This document shows positions 25,996 to 34,783 of a stretch of 64,000 nt of DNA, piece after piece. The DNA is taken from contig NZ_CP059735.1 of assembly GCF_000948975.2 (NCBI RefSeq), positions 1,116,001-1,180,000 of the forward strand, in the 5' to 3' direction. The DNA is from Thalassomonas actiniarum. GTDB lineage: Bacteria; Pseudomonadota; Gammaproteobacteria; Enterobacterales; Alteromonadaceae. Positions within the stretch are counted from its first letter, which is position 1. Every line of letters starts with the position of its first letter. Under the pieces are notes generated by a model that did no database searches, was not told where the DNA came from, and worked only from the letters and a program-made list of their open reading frames with translations. The position numbers and the translations under genes were made by a program.

Positions 25996-26616
25996 ATGAG
26001 TGAAACTAAGTTCGAGTCAGTATCATCGCTTGTTGATAACTATCAGGTAAACGACACTGAACTTGATGATATAGTCAAGGATAAGGAGATGTCTGACGCC
26101 TGGCAGCGTTATCATTTGATCGGTGACATGATCCGTGATGATGTGCCGCAAGCGTTGGAGTTGGATTTATCGGATGAGATAGCGGCGGCAATTGCACAAG
26201 AGCCGACCGTATTAGCCCCTAAAGAGTCAGGACAGGTTTTTGCGGCATTAAAAGCCAAAGTCGTCCAGTTTGCCAAACCTGCCGGTCAAATGGCGATAGC
26301 GGCATCCGCCGCCGGCTTGATGATTTTCGGCGTCGGGCAGCAATCAAATACAGAAGAAGAGCTTATCCCCAGCCAGGTGATCCAGACCGCACCTTTTGGC
26401 GGTATCGCCAATCCGGTCAGTTATAATACCCAGTCAAACAGCCGCGAAGCCCAGAAACAGGCTTATGTCGAGCAGCACAGGCGTTTTCAGGCGTTATTAG
26501 CGGATCATCAGCAACAGATTAAATTAAGTGCCACGGGTGTTGATGCAAGCGCTGCAGCACAGCAGGAAAACCTTAAGCAAAATAAGCAGGATATGGCTGA
26601 AGAACAAAATAAATGA
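25996..26616 (+). CDS. rseA: Anti-sigma-E factor RseA
   Basis: 206 residues. The N-terminal cytoplasmic domain (LDDIVKDKEMSDAWQRYHLIGDMIRDD) is the part that binds sigma E. One membrane segment at about 98-114 (MAIAASAAGLMIFGVGQ) leads to a periplasmic tail rich in Gln. On envelope stress DegS and RseP cut it to release sigma E. It starts 21 bases after rpoE and overlaps rseB by four bases. Confidence 0.92.
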   Translation: MSETKFESVSSLVDNYQVNDTELDDIVKDKEMSDAWQRYHLIGDMIRDDVPQALELDLSDEIAAAIAQEPTVLAPKESGQVFAALKAKVVQFAKPAGQMAIAASAAGLMIFGVGQQSNTEEELIPSQVIQTAPFGGIANPVSYNTQSNSREAQKQAYVEQHRRFQALLADHQQQIKLSATGVDASAAAQQENLKQNKQDMAEEQNK

Positions 26617-27563
26617 AATTAATCGGTTATTTTATACTCTTGGCGGCGGGCAGCTTGCCCGTGTTCGCCGCTGAAAATGAACAGGCCATCTCCTGGCTTG
26701 AGCGACTCTCCCAGGCACTACAACAACGCAACTTCAGCACTTCTTTTGTGGTGGTAAAAAACAATCAGGCAGAGCCCTATCACTGGTTTCACGGCGTAAG
26801 CAGTGAAGGGGTTGAGCTGGAAATCCTGGCGTTATTAAACGGCCCGCGGCGCGATAAATTACGCAAAGGTAATATTGTCAGTTATATCGAACCCGAATTG
26901 CCGCCTTATTCGGTTTTATCGACCCAGATAAGCGGCCCTATTCCAGCGATCCTCAGCGGGGATGTTCATCAATTAAAAGGTCATTATGATTTTATCTCGG
27001 TAGGACGAAGCCGGGTATTGGGACGTCCGGCGCAACTGGTGCGTATTGTGCCAAAAGATCAACAAACCTTCGGCCACTGGCTGTGGTTGGATCAGGAGAG
27101 CGGCCTGTTACTTAAGCTTGCCATCATCAGCCGTAAAGGCCAGTTACTGGAGCAGGTACAGTTTACCCATCTGGATATCACAGAAAGTCCGTCGGAAAGT
27201 TTGCAGCAGCTGCAGGCAACCGAATTACCGAAAGTTTTAGATATCCCCAAGAGTTCACAGGATGAAAAATTTTCATGGCGGGTTAACTGGTTACCGGCGG
27301 GATTTGAGCGGGTAAAGGCGAACCGCCACCGCATCCCCGTGACTAAGCAGCCGGTTGAGTTTATGTTGTTTAACGATGGCTTAGTGGATGTTTCCGTTTA
27401 TGTCGGGACTAGCTCTGATAAACAAAGATCGGTAGAATATGTGATGGATGGCGCTACCGTGATCCTTAATCAGGTGGTTTCGGGTTTTGAGATCAGTGTG
27501 GTGGGCAAAATACCGACCAGTACTGCCAAAGCTATTGCCGACTCCATTGTTTTTACTAACTGA
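26613..27563 (+). CDS. rseB: Periplasmic sigma-E regulator RseB
   Basis: 316 residues with a signal peptide (MKLIGYFILLAAGSLPVFAA). The N-terminal lipoprotein-like fold (AISWLERLSQALQQRNFSTSFVVVK) and the C-terminal domain (FSWRVNWLPAGFERVKANRHR...VEFMLFNDGLVDVSVYV) match RseB. It binds the RseA periplasmic domain and blocks DegS cleavage. Its ATG overlaps the rseA stop (ATGA), a sign of translational coupling. Confidence 0.93.
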   Translation: MKLIGYFILLAAGSLPVFAAENEQAISWLERLSQALQQRNFSTSFVVVKNNQAEPYHWFHGVSSEGVELEILALLNGPRRDKLRKGNIVSYIEPELPPYSVLSTQISGPIPAILSGDVHQLKGHYDFISVGRSRVLGRPAQLVRIVPKDQQTFGHWLWLDQESGLLLKLAIISRKGQLLEQVQFTHLDITESPSESLQQLQATELPKVLDIPKSSQDEKFSWRVNWLPAGFERVKANRHRIPVTKQPVEFMLFNDGLVDVSVYVGTSSDKQRSVEYVMDGATVILNQVVSGFEISVVGKIPTSTAKAIADSIVFTN

Positions 27564-27614
27564 CCTTATTCGCTGCTTTCTGATCGGGAGCGATGAAGAG
27601 TAATCGAGAGCCAG

Positions 27615-28091
27615 ATGATAGAAGAAATGGCAACTGTGGTTGCCATCAACCAAGATCAAGTCACCCTTGAAAGCCAGGTCAAATCAAGTTGCAGCAGTTG
27701 CCAGCAAGTGGACAACTGCGGCAGCGGCCAGGTGGCCAAAGCTATCCCCTTACAAAAACTCACCCTGGTTGTCTCTTCCGGGCTGTCCCTTAATGTCGGG
27801 GATACCGTCGTACTGGGCTTACCGGAAAAAGGGCTTTTGCAGGTTGCCGCCCAGGTTTATCTCTTGCCTTTGGCAGGGCTGATTGCGGCTTCTTCGCTGG
27901 GTCAGTTCCTGATGATGCAGGGCATGTTAACTCATGAAATATTTGCTATTTTACTTGGTGTTTCCGGCGGATATGGCGGATATCGGCTGGCAAAATATCG
28001 ACAAAAAAATTCGAAAAAAGCCAGGTTATTGCAGCCGGAAATTCTACGCCGCGCCGGGCAGACAATCGCTGTAACAGAAATCCTCCTCTGA
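27615..28091 (+). CDS. rseC: RseC membrane protein
   Basis: 158 residues. The N-terminus has four cysteines (SSCSSCQQVDNCGSG) typical of RseC, and two membrane segments follow (VYLLPLAGLIAASSLGQFL and IFAILLGVSGGYGGY). RseC proteins assist electron supply to the SoxR reducer and thiamine-related functions; the exact role is not fixed. It is the fourth gene of the rpoE operon. Confidence 0.9.
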   Translation: MIEEMATVVAINQDQVTLESQVKSSCSSCQQVDNCGSGQVAKAIPLQKLTLVVSSGLSLNVGDTVVLGLPEKGLLQVAAQVYLLPLAGLIAASSLGQFLMMQGMLTHEIFAILLGVSGGYGGYRLAKYRQKNSKKARLLQPEILRRAGQTIAVTEILL

Positions 28092-28181
28092 ATTGTTAAG
28101 TAAAGATAGCCCCAGCGCGCTAAATTAGCTAAAATCTCGCCATTATTGTTATAACGACCCTATTTATTTGAATTTCAATTT

Positions 28182-29972
28182 ATGAAAAATATCCGAAATT
28201 TTTCGATCATAGCGCATATTGATCATGGTAAATCCACTCTTTCCGACCGCTTAATTCAATACTGTGGAGGCTTGCAAGATCGTGAAATGGAAGCTCAGGT
28301 ATTGGATTCCATGGATATCGAACGTGAGCGCGGTATTACCATCAAGGCACAAAGTGTGACCTTAAACTATAAAGCCAAAGACGGTGAAACCTACCAGTTA
28401 AACTTTATCGATACCCCGGGCCATGTGGATTTCTCCTATGAAGTTTCCCGCTCGTTAGCTTCCTGTGAAGGGGCCCTGCTGGTGGTGGATGCGGGACAGG
28501 GGGTTGAAGCGCAAACCGTAGCCAACTGTTATACCGCGATAGAGATGGATCTGGAAGTTTTGCCTATCCTCAATAAAATCGATTTGCCTCAGGCTGATCC
28601 TGAGCGTGTTTGTGAAGAAATTGAAGATATCATCGGTATTGATGCCACCGAAGCCGTGAGTTGCTCGGCAAAAACCGGTATTGGTATCGAAGATGTACTG
28701 GAAACTATCGTTGCCAATGTACCGGCACCTGAGGGTGATCCTGAGGCAAACTTACAGGCACTGATCGTTGATTCCTGGTTTGATAATTACCAGGGGGTAG
28801 TATCACTTGTACGGGTGATGAACGGCGAAATCAAAGCCGGTGATAAAATGCTGGTGATGTCTACCGGGCAAACCCATATTATTGATAAAGTGGGGATTTT
28901 TACCCCGAAACAAACCGAAACCGGCATTTTAAAAACCGGTGAGGTAGGTTTTATTATTGCCGGTATCAAAGAGATCCATGGCGCACCTGTCGGGGATACC
29001 CTGACCATAGCCAAGCAGCAGGCATCAGAGCCTTTACCCGGCTTTAAGAAAGTGCAACCCCAGGTTTATGCCGGTGTTTTCCCCATCAGCTCGGATGATT
29101 ATGAAAACTTCCGCGATGCCTTGAACAAGTTAAGCCTCAATGACGCCTCGTTATTCTTTGAGCCGGAAAACTCTTCAGCCCTTGGTTTTGGTTTCCGTAT
29201 CGGCTTTCTGGGTATGCTGCATATGGAAATTATCCAGGAGCGGCTGGCGCGGGAATATGATCTGGATTTGATCACCACGGCGCCGACGGTAAATTATGAA
29301 GTGGCCTGCACCAACGGTAAAATTCTGTCCGTTGATAACCCCGCAGATTTACCGCCGGTGAATGAAATTGATGAAATTCGCGAGCCGATTGTCCAGGCCA
29401 ATATCCTGGTACCTCAGGAGCATCTGGGGAATGTTATTACCTTGTGTATCGAAAAACGCGGTGTGCAAAAAGATCTGATCTACCACGGTAACCAGGTAGC
29501 GGTGACCTATGAGTTGCCTATGGCCGAAGTGGTGATGGACTTCTTTGATAAACTCAAATCCACCAGCCGCGGTTATGCCTCACTGGATTACCATTTTGTC
29601 CGTTTTGAAGCCTCCGACATGGTGCGTGCCGATGTGATGATCAATGGCGACCGGGTGGATGCCCTGGCGATGATCACCCACAGATCCAACTCGGTTGCCC
29701 GCGGACGTATGCTGGTTGAAAAGCTCAAGGAGCTGATCCACCGCCAGATGTTTGATATCGCGATACAGGCGGCAATAGGCAACAACATTATCGCCCGTAC
29801 CACGGTAAAACAATTACGTAAAAACGTAACCGCGAAATGTTACGGCGGTGATGTCAGCCGTAAGAAGAAATTACTACAGAAGCAAAAAGAAGGTAAAAAA
29901 CGTATGAAGCAGGTGGGTAATGTTGAAGTGCCCCAGGAAGCGTTTTTAGCCGTGTTGAAGTTAGATAAATAA
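28182..29972 (+). CDS. lepA: Elongation factor 4 (LepA)
   Basis: 596 residues, a translational GTPase with G1 AHIDHGKS, G2 RGITI, G3 DTPGHVDF, G4 NKID and G5 SAKTG, then the EF-G-like domains and the LepA-specific C-terminal domain ([31 protein letters not shown]). It acts on ribosomes, in back-translocation or in initiation and assembly depending on the study. It is followed after ten bases by lepB, with an AATAGGGA ribosome site. Confidence 0.96.
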   Translation: MKNIRNFSIIAHIDHGKSTLSDRLIQYCGGLQDREMEAQVLDSMDIERERGITIKAQSVTLNYKAKDGETYQLNFIDTPGHVDFSYEVSRSLASCEGALLVVDAGQGVEAQTVANCYTAIEMDLEVLPILNKIDLPQADPERVCEEIEDIIGIDATEAVSCSAKTGIGIEDVLETIVANVPAPEGDPEANLQALIVDSWFDNYQGVVSLVRVMNGEIKAGDKMLVMSTGQTHIIDKVGIFTPKQTETGILKTGEVGFIIAGIKEIHGAPVGDTLTIAKQQASEPLPGFKKVQPQVYAGVFPISSDDYENFRDALNKLSLNDASLFFEPENSSALGFGFRIGFLGMLHMEIIQERLAREYDLDLITTAPTVNYEVACTNGKILSVDNPADLPPVNEIDEIREPIVQANILVPQEHLGNVITLCIEKRGVQKDLIYHGNQVAVTYELPMAEVVMDFFDKLKSTSRGYASLDYHFVRFEASDMVRADVMINGDRVDALAMITHRSNSVARGRMLVEKLKELIHRQMFDIAIQAAIGNNIIARTTVKQLRKNVTAKCYGGDVSRKKKLLQKQKEGKKRMKQVGNVEVPQEAFLAVLKLDK

Positions 29973-29982
29973 TAGGGAACTT

Positions 29983-30903
29983 ATGGCTGTTTATTTTTCA
30001 ATATTTTTAGTGATCGTTACCTTAGTCACCGGAATTGTCTGGGTAGCGGATAAATTTTACCTGGCGCCGCAGCGCAGGCTGAAACTCGCCACGGCGCAAA
30101 GCCAGTGTGACGACACCCTGTCCGAGGAAGCGATAGCCAGTATCACAGAGCCGTCGGCGATTGTGGATACTTCGGTACAAATTTTTCCGGTGATCGCTTT
30201 TGTGTTGGTGTTGCGTTCATTTTTGTATGAGCCTTTTCAAATTCCTTCCGGCTCTATGATGCCGACCTTGCTTGACGGTGATTTTATCCTGGTGAATAAA
30301 TATACCTATGGCTTAAGGGATCCGGTGGCGCGCCAGAAGTTTTTTGAAGTCTCAGAGCCTGAACGCGGCGATGTGATGGTGTTTAAATACCCGGTCGATC
30401 CGCAAATTGACTTTATCAAGCGGGTGATCGGTTTACCCGGCGACCGCATCATTTACCGCAATAAACAGTTGTACATCAAACCTGCCTGCAGTGAGACTGC
30501 CAGTGAATGTCCGGAATTTGAGCCTGTGGTACAAAACTTCCAGGCAAAAGGGGAGTACGATGACGGTATCTCAGATTTAAGCCGTTATAGCTCGCAAATG
30601 CCGGAGAAAACCCATGAAATCCTGGTTGACGGACAAACCCTGCCGAGAAAGGCCAATTACTTTAAACAGGCCGGGACGGCGGCGGATGAATTTGTTGTCC
30701 CCGAAGGCCAGTATTTTGTGATGGGTGATAACCGGGATAACAGCCTGGACAGCCGTTTTTGGGGCTTTGTACCGGAAGAAAATATTGTCGGGGAAGCCGT
30801 GGCTATCTGGATGAGTTTTGATTTCGAGCGTGGTCCGGACAGCTTCTTACCCAGCTGGATACCTACGGGTGTCCGTTTTGAGCGATTAGGCGGAATTAAC
30901 TGA
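29983..30903 (+). CDS. lepB: Signal peptidase I
   Basis: 306 residues. Two N-terminal membrane segments ([16 protein letters not shown] and [16 protein letters not shown]) are followed by the catalytic Ser91 in [13 protein letters not shown] and the general base Lys146 in [12 protein letters not shown], plus [14 protein letters not shown]. It cleaves signal peptides on the outer face of the inner membrane. Somewhat shorter than E. coli LepB (324). Confidence 0.95.
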   Translation: MAVYFSIFLVIVTLVTGIVWVADKFYLAPQRRLKLATAQSQCDDTLSEEAIASITEPSAIVDTSVQIFPVIAFVLVLRSFLYEPFQIPSGSMMPTLLDGDFILVNKYTYGLRDPVARQKFFEVSEPERGDVMVFKYPVDPQIDFIKRVIGLPGDRIIYRNKQLYIKPACSETASECPEFEPVVQNFQAKGEYDDGISDLSRYSSQMPEKTHEILVDGQTLPRKANYFKQAGTAADEFVVPEGQYFVMGDNRDNSLDSRFWGFVPEENIVGEAVAIWMSFDFERGPDSFLPSWIPTGVRFERLGGIN

Positions 30904-30908
30904 TAGTG

Positions 30909-31595
30909 ATGAAGAATGCCCTGGCCATGAACCGGCTAATGAAAAGGATCAGTTATCAATTTAAGCAACCTGAGTTGTTGACCCAGGCGCTGACGCACCG
31001 CAGCGCCAAAGGGGCCCACAATGAACGGCTGGAGTTCCTTGGCGACTCCATTCTCGGTTTTGTGATTGCTGAAGCTTTATATGATAAATTTCCGAAAAAC
31101 AATGAAGGCGATCTGACCCGGATGCGCTCCAGCCTGGTAAAGGGAGTGACGCTGGCGGAAATCGCAAAAGATTTTCAGCTTGGCGATCACCTGATTTTAG
31201 GACCGGGTGAGTTAAAAAGCGGCGGCCATCGCCGGGAATCCATTCTTGAAGATGCGGTGGAAGCCATTATCGGCGCCGTCTACCTGGACTCAGATATCGG
31301 CACCTGCCGCACCCTGATTTTGACCTGGTTTGCCAAGCGCCTGGCGCAAATCAAACCCGGCCATGAACAAAAAGATCCTAAAACCCGTTTACAGGAATTT
31401 TTACAGGGACGAAAAATCGAATTGCCTTTGTATGAAGTGATCCATACCAGCGGTCAGTCCCATAACCAGGAATTTACCGTGCGCTGTACCACCAGTGTCC
31501 TGGAAAATGAAGTTATTACCAAAGGTACCAGCCGCCGCAAAGCGGAGCAAGCGGCTGCTCAGCAAGTGTTGGAGTTGATCGCACATGACAAATGA
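30909..31595 (+). CDS. rnc: Ribonuclease III
   Basis: About 228 residues. The catalytic signature [15 protein letters not shown] and the second acidic site [16 protein letters not shown] are present, with a C-terminal double-stranded-RNA-binding domain ([12 protein letters not shown]...[18 protein letters not shown]). It processes rRNA and cuts structured mRNAs. ATG at 30909 is used; the GTG at 30906 is one codon earlier. It overlaps era by 11 bases. Confidence 0.95.
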   Translation: MKNALAMNRLMKRISYQFKQPELLTQALTHRSAKGAHNERLEFLGDSILGFVIAEALYDKFPKNNEGDLTRMRSSLVKGVTLAEIAKDFQLGDHLILGPGELKSGGHRRESILEDAVEAIIGAVYLDSDIGTCRTLILTWFAKRLAQIKPGHEQKDPKTRLQEFLQGRKIELPLYEVIHTSGQSHNQEFTVRCTTSVLENEVITKGTSRRKAEQAAAQQVLELIAHDK

Positions 31596-32496
31596 TGAAA
31601 CAAATTGCGGCCTGATTGCTATTGTCGGCCGCCCCAATGTCGGTAAGTCTACCTTGCTTAACAGTTTGCTTGGCCAGAAAGTCAGTATAACTTCCCGCAA
31701 ACCGCAAACGACCCGGCACCGTATCTTAGGTATTTTAACCGAGGAAAACCAGCAAGCTATTTTGGTGGATACTCCCGGTTTGCATACCGAAGAGAAACGG
31801 GCGATTAACCGCTTGATGAACCGTGCCGCCAGCAGCTCGATTGCCGAGGTGGAACTGGTGGTATTCCTGGTGGAAGGCACCCACTGGACCACGGATGATG
31901 AGCTGGTGCTTAATAAAATCAAGCAAACCAATGTGCCTTGTATCCTGGTGGTCAATAAAATTGACAATGTCCAGGACAAGGAAGCCTTGTTGCCCCATTT
32001 GCAAAAACTGGGGGCCCTGTATGATTTTCAGGAAATCGTGCCTATCTCTGCTTCTAAAGGAGATAATGTCGACAAGATAAAGTCCCTGTGCCTGGACGCT
32101 TTGCCAGAGGGAGAGTTCTGGTTTCCGGAAGATTATATTACCGATCGTTCCAGCCGTTTTATGGCGTCGGAAATTATCCGGGAAAAATTGATCCGCTTTA
32201 CCGGGGATGAGCTGCCTTATTCTACCACGGTAGAAATTGAGCAGTTTAAAGTTGATAACAAAGGGGTATTACATATCAATGCCCTGGTGCTGGTGGAGCG
32301 TAATAGCCAAAAGCGCATGATTATCGGCAATAAAGGGGAAAAGTTGAAAGTCATTGGCCAGGAGTCCCGCCGGGATATGGAAGCCTTGTTTGGCCAGCAG
32401 GTGTTTCTGGAAACCTGGGTCAAGGTAAAATCCGGCTGGGCCGATGACGAACGAGCCTTGCGTAGCCTGGGATACGGTGACGATTATTCGGGTTAA
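31585..32496 (+). CDS. era: GTPase Era
   Basis: 303 residues. The GTPase domain has [21 protein letters not shown] and VVNKIDNV; the C-terminal KH domain carries [26 protein letters not shown]. Era binds the 3' end of 16S rRNA and helps small-subunit assembly. Overlap with rnc and a nine-base gap to recO indicate one operon. Confidence 0.96.
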   Translation: MTNDETNCGLIAIVGRPNVGKSTLLNSLLGQKVSITSRKPQTTRHRILGILTEENQQAILVDTPGLHTEEKRAINRLMNRAASSSIAEVELVVFLVEGTHWTTDDELVLNKIKQTNVPCILVVNKIDNVQDKEALLPHLQKLGALYDFQEIVPISASKGDNVDKIKSLCLDALPEGEFWFPEDYITDRSSRFMASEIIREKLIRFTGDELPYSTTVEIEQFKVDNKGVLHINALVLVERNSQKRMIIGNKGEKLKVIGQESRRDMEALFGQQVFLETWVKVKSGWADDERALRSLGYGDDYSG

Positions 32497-32505
32497 CCGC
32501 CAATT

Positions 32506-33201
32506 ATGATAGTGCAAGAGCAGCGGGCTTTTTTACTTCACAGCCGCCCTTTTAAGGACAGTCAGCACCTGGTGGAGTTGCTGACGGAAAACGACGGTAA
32601 AGTCGCTGCACTTGTCTATATGAACAAATCTTCAAAGAGCAGTAAAAGCGGGTTATTACAGCCTTTTACCCCGATAACGGTTGTGCTTAAAGGGCGAAGC
32701 AGCCTGAAAAGGCTCAGCCGGGTTGAGGCCTCAGCCAAATCTTATCCTTTAAGCGGTGATAACCTCTACAGCGCCATGTATTTAAATGAACTGCTGGTGC
32801 GTTTGCTGGCCGAGCATGTGCCCTGCGAAGAGTTATATCTGAACTATCACGCCAGCCTTGAGGCGTTAACTGCAGCTTCCTCTATTGAACTTATTTTAAG
32901 AAAGTTTGAACTGGCCCTCCTGGAGGAACTGGGTATTCCGCTGGATTTTACCCCTGTGATGGAAGTTGCCAGCGGCCACTTTTATTATCAACCTGAGCTG
33001 GGCTTTGTTCCCTCGCAAGATCAGAAGCTTTATCCTAATTATCATCAGGGGGCATTACAGGCGATAGCCAGGCAGGACTTTGCTGCCAAAGAAACTTTAC
33101 TTTGTTTTAAACGCTTAATGCGCCAGGTGTTGTCTGAGTTACTCGGCGCTAAACCTTTACATAGCCGGAAACTGTTTATAAAAAGAGAAACAATGTCATG
33201 A
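32506..33201 (+). CDS. recO: DNA repair protein RecO
   Basis: 231 residues. An N-terminal OB fold ([32 protein letters not shown]) is followed by the helical domain with [18 protein letters not shown]. RecO works with RecR and RecF to load RecA on gapped DNA. It overlaps the pdxJ start by four bases. Confidence 0.93.
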   Translation: MIVQEQRAFLLHSRPFKDSQHLVELLTENDGKVAALVYMNKSSKSSKSGLLQPFTPITVVLKGRSSLKRLSRVEASAKSYPLSGDNLYSAMYLNELLVRLLAEHVPCEELYLNYHASLEALTAASSIELILRKFELALLEELGIPLDFTPVMEVASGHFYYQPELGFVPSQDQKLYPNYHQGALQAIARQDFAAKETLLCFKRLMRQVLSELLGAKPLHSRKLFIKRETMS

Positions 33202-33935
33202 ATGAAATTTTACTCGGTGTTAATGTCGATCATATCGCTACCTTACGTGAGGCCCGTGGCACTAACTACCCGGATCCTGTTTATGCTTCCTCTGTTGCCG
33301 AGCATGCCGGCGCCGACGGTATCACGGTGCACTTACGTGAAGACAGACGCCATATACAAGATCGGGATATTTATGTGCTTAAGCAAACCCTGCACACCCG
33401 GATGAATCTGGAAATGGCGGTAACCGAGGAAATGCTGGCGATTGCCTGTGAGGTTAAGCCCGTATTTTGTTGCCTGGTGCCGGAAAAGCGCGAAGAATTA
33501 ACCACCGAAGGTGGTTTGGATGTTGCCGGGCAAGTGGACAAGATCAGCGATGCTGTGGCCAGGTTAACGGCTGCGGGTATCCAGACCAGCTTGTTTATCG
33601 ATGCCGACATTAAACAAATTGATGCCGCAGTGGCAAGCAAAGCTCCTTATATAGAAATTCATACCGGGCATTATGCCGATGCCGTTACCGAGCAGGAGCA
33701 AATGGCGGAATTAGCACGTTTAAAACAAGGGATCAAATATGCCCATGAGCAGGGGCTTAAAGTCAATGCCGGGCACGGATTGAATTATTTCAATGTAAAA
33801 CCCGTAGCTGCAATCGAAGAAATTATTGAATTGAATATTGGCCATGCCATCATTGCAAGAGCGGCTATCGACGGTTTAGACAAAGCCGTTCGTGATATGA
33901 AACGTCTGATGCTTGAAGCAAGAAATCTGGCCTAA
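33198..33935 (+). CDS. pdxJ: Pyridoxine 5'-phosphate synthase
   Basis: 245 residues, a TIM barrel starting [28 protein letters not shown], with [40 protein letters not shown] and [12 protein letters not shown]. It condenses 1-deoxyxylulose 5-phosphate with 3-amino-2-oxopropyl phosphate in vitamin B6 synthesis. It is the last gene of the operon. acpS, which usually follows, is missing; two decayed copies of the pdxJ 3' end are there instead. Confidence 0.95.
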   Translation: MNEILLGVNVDHIATLREARGTNYPDPVYASSVAEHAGADGITVHLREDRRHIQDRDIYVLKQTLHTRMNLEMAVTEEMLAIACEVKPVFCCLVPEKREELTTEGGLDVAGQVDKISDAVARLTAAGIQTSLFIDADIKQIDAAVASKAPYIEIHTGHYADAVTEQEQMAELARLKQGIKYAHEQGLKVNAGHGLNYFNVKPVAAIEEIIELNIGHAIIARAAIDGLDKAVRDMKRLMLEARNLA

Positions 33936-34205
33936 GCAACAGAGCCGTCGGGGAGCTGTAGGCTTGATACCGGCCATGCTCTCCTGATATCACAATGCAA
34001 GGGCGGCTATCGACGGTTTAGACAAAGCCGTTCGTGATGTGAAACGTTTGATGCTTGAAGCAAGAAATCTGGCCTAAGCAACAGAGTCCTCGGGGAGCTG
34101 TACCGGCCATGCTCTCCTGATATCACAATGCAAGGGCGGTGATCGACGGTTTGGACAACGCCGTTTGTGATAGGAAACGTTTGATGCTTAAAGCAAGAAA
34201 CCCGG
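33855..34205 (+). repeat. Tandem copies of the pdxJ 3' end (gene end plus two copies)
   Basis: Unit 1 begins at 33855 inside pdxJ. Unit 2 begins at 33997 (142 bases later) and unit 3 at 34130 (133 bases later). Unit 2 keeps the last 26 codons and stop of pdxJ with few changes, such as GTG for ATG and AGG for AGA. Unit 3 is more decayed and has lost the stop. The spacer (GGGGAGCTGTA...CCGGCCATGCTCTCCTGATATCAC) is repeated too. Units 2 and 3 have no ribosome site and are not expected to be genes. Confidence 0.93.
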
Positions 34206-34410
34206 CCCGGGTTTATTTATCTACTCGTAAAGTATTTCGGGAATTGCGGATATTCCATCTACTCCCGCCCTCGCAATGACATGCTTTGAGATTTGCCTCC
34301 ACGGCCAATAAAGTATGTTCTTGTCTTTATAATTTAGCTGGTTTAATTTGCGTTACTGTTCGACTATAGTTAAAGATGAAGGTGTCTGAATTCTTCAGTC
34401 GGAGTATGTT
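33936..34410. other. Gene-poor region where acpS would be expected
   Basis: A 475-base stretch between pdxJ and a small unknown gene. Its first 270 bases are the decayed pdxJ end copies. The rest holds no recognised gene; only the presumed promoter of the downstream small gene is likely there. Confidence 0.7.
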
Positions 34411-34665
34411 ATGCCCTCGCAAAAACAACATGAACTTGAAAGGAGAAAAGAGCCGCCGGAGCAGTCGATTTGGTGGTCAAAGTTGTCTCTAGCCCAAAAA
34501 TTCTCGGCCAGCAGCCTGGGAAAGTTTGGCTATGAGCTACTGTTTATTCGCAACGAAGAGGGGCGCAGTATTGCCGTGCTGCAGTGTAATGCCGGTATTG
34601 CCGCTATCACAGAAGATGGAGAAATTAATACTTCCCCGGAGATTGAGTTAAGAGCTCTGGGTTAG
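34411..34665 (+). CDS. Conserved small protein of unknown function
   Basis: 84 residues, start ATG at 34411 with GGAG about seven bases upstream. The N-terminal half is polar and basic (KQHELERRKEPPEQSIWWSKLSLAQKFSASSLGKFGYEL); the second half is a short beta segment (LLFIRNEEGRSIAVLQCNAGIAAITEDGEINTSPEIELR). No family was recognised. It ends at a good terminator and is probably a real single gene. It is not acpS. Confidence 0.65.
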   Translation: MPSQKQHELERRKEPPEQSIWWSKLSLAQKFSASSLGKFGYELLFIRNEEGRSIAVLQCNAGIAAITEDGEINTSPEIELRALG

Positions 34666-34690
34666 GTTATTTTATAAATCTTCCATTTTG

Positions 34691-34717
34691 ATCCGGCTTT
34701 TTAGCCGGATTTTAATT
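34691..34717 (+). terminator. Rho-independent terminator after the 84-residue gene
   Basis: A stem ATCCGGCT / AGCCGGAT with loop TTTT, followed by TTTAATTT. It lies 25 bases after the stop and faces barA. Confidence 0.7.
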
Positions 34718-34783
34718 TCTAACGCCAAATTTTATTTCCTGCTTTATTCCCCGTTATTGACTCTCTGTTATTGGTTCCCTGCA

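Noticed and set aside
33997-34080. A second pdxJ-like coding piece
   Set aside because: It preserves the last codons in frame but has no start codon, ribosome site or upstream domain.
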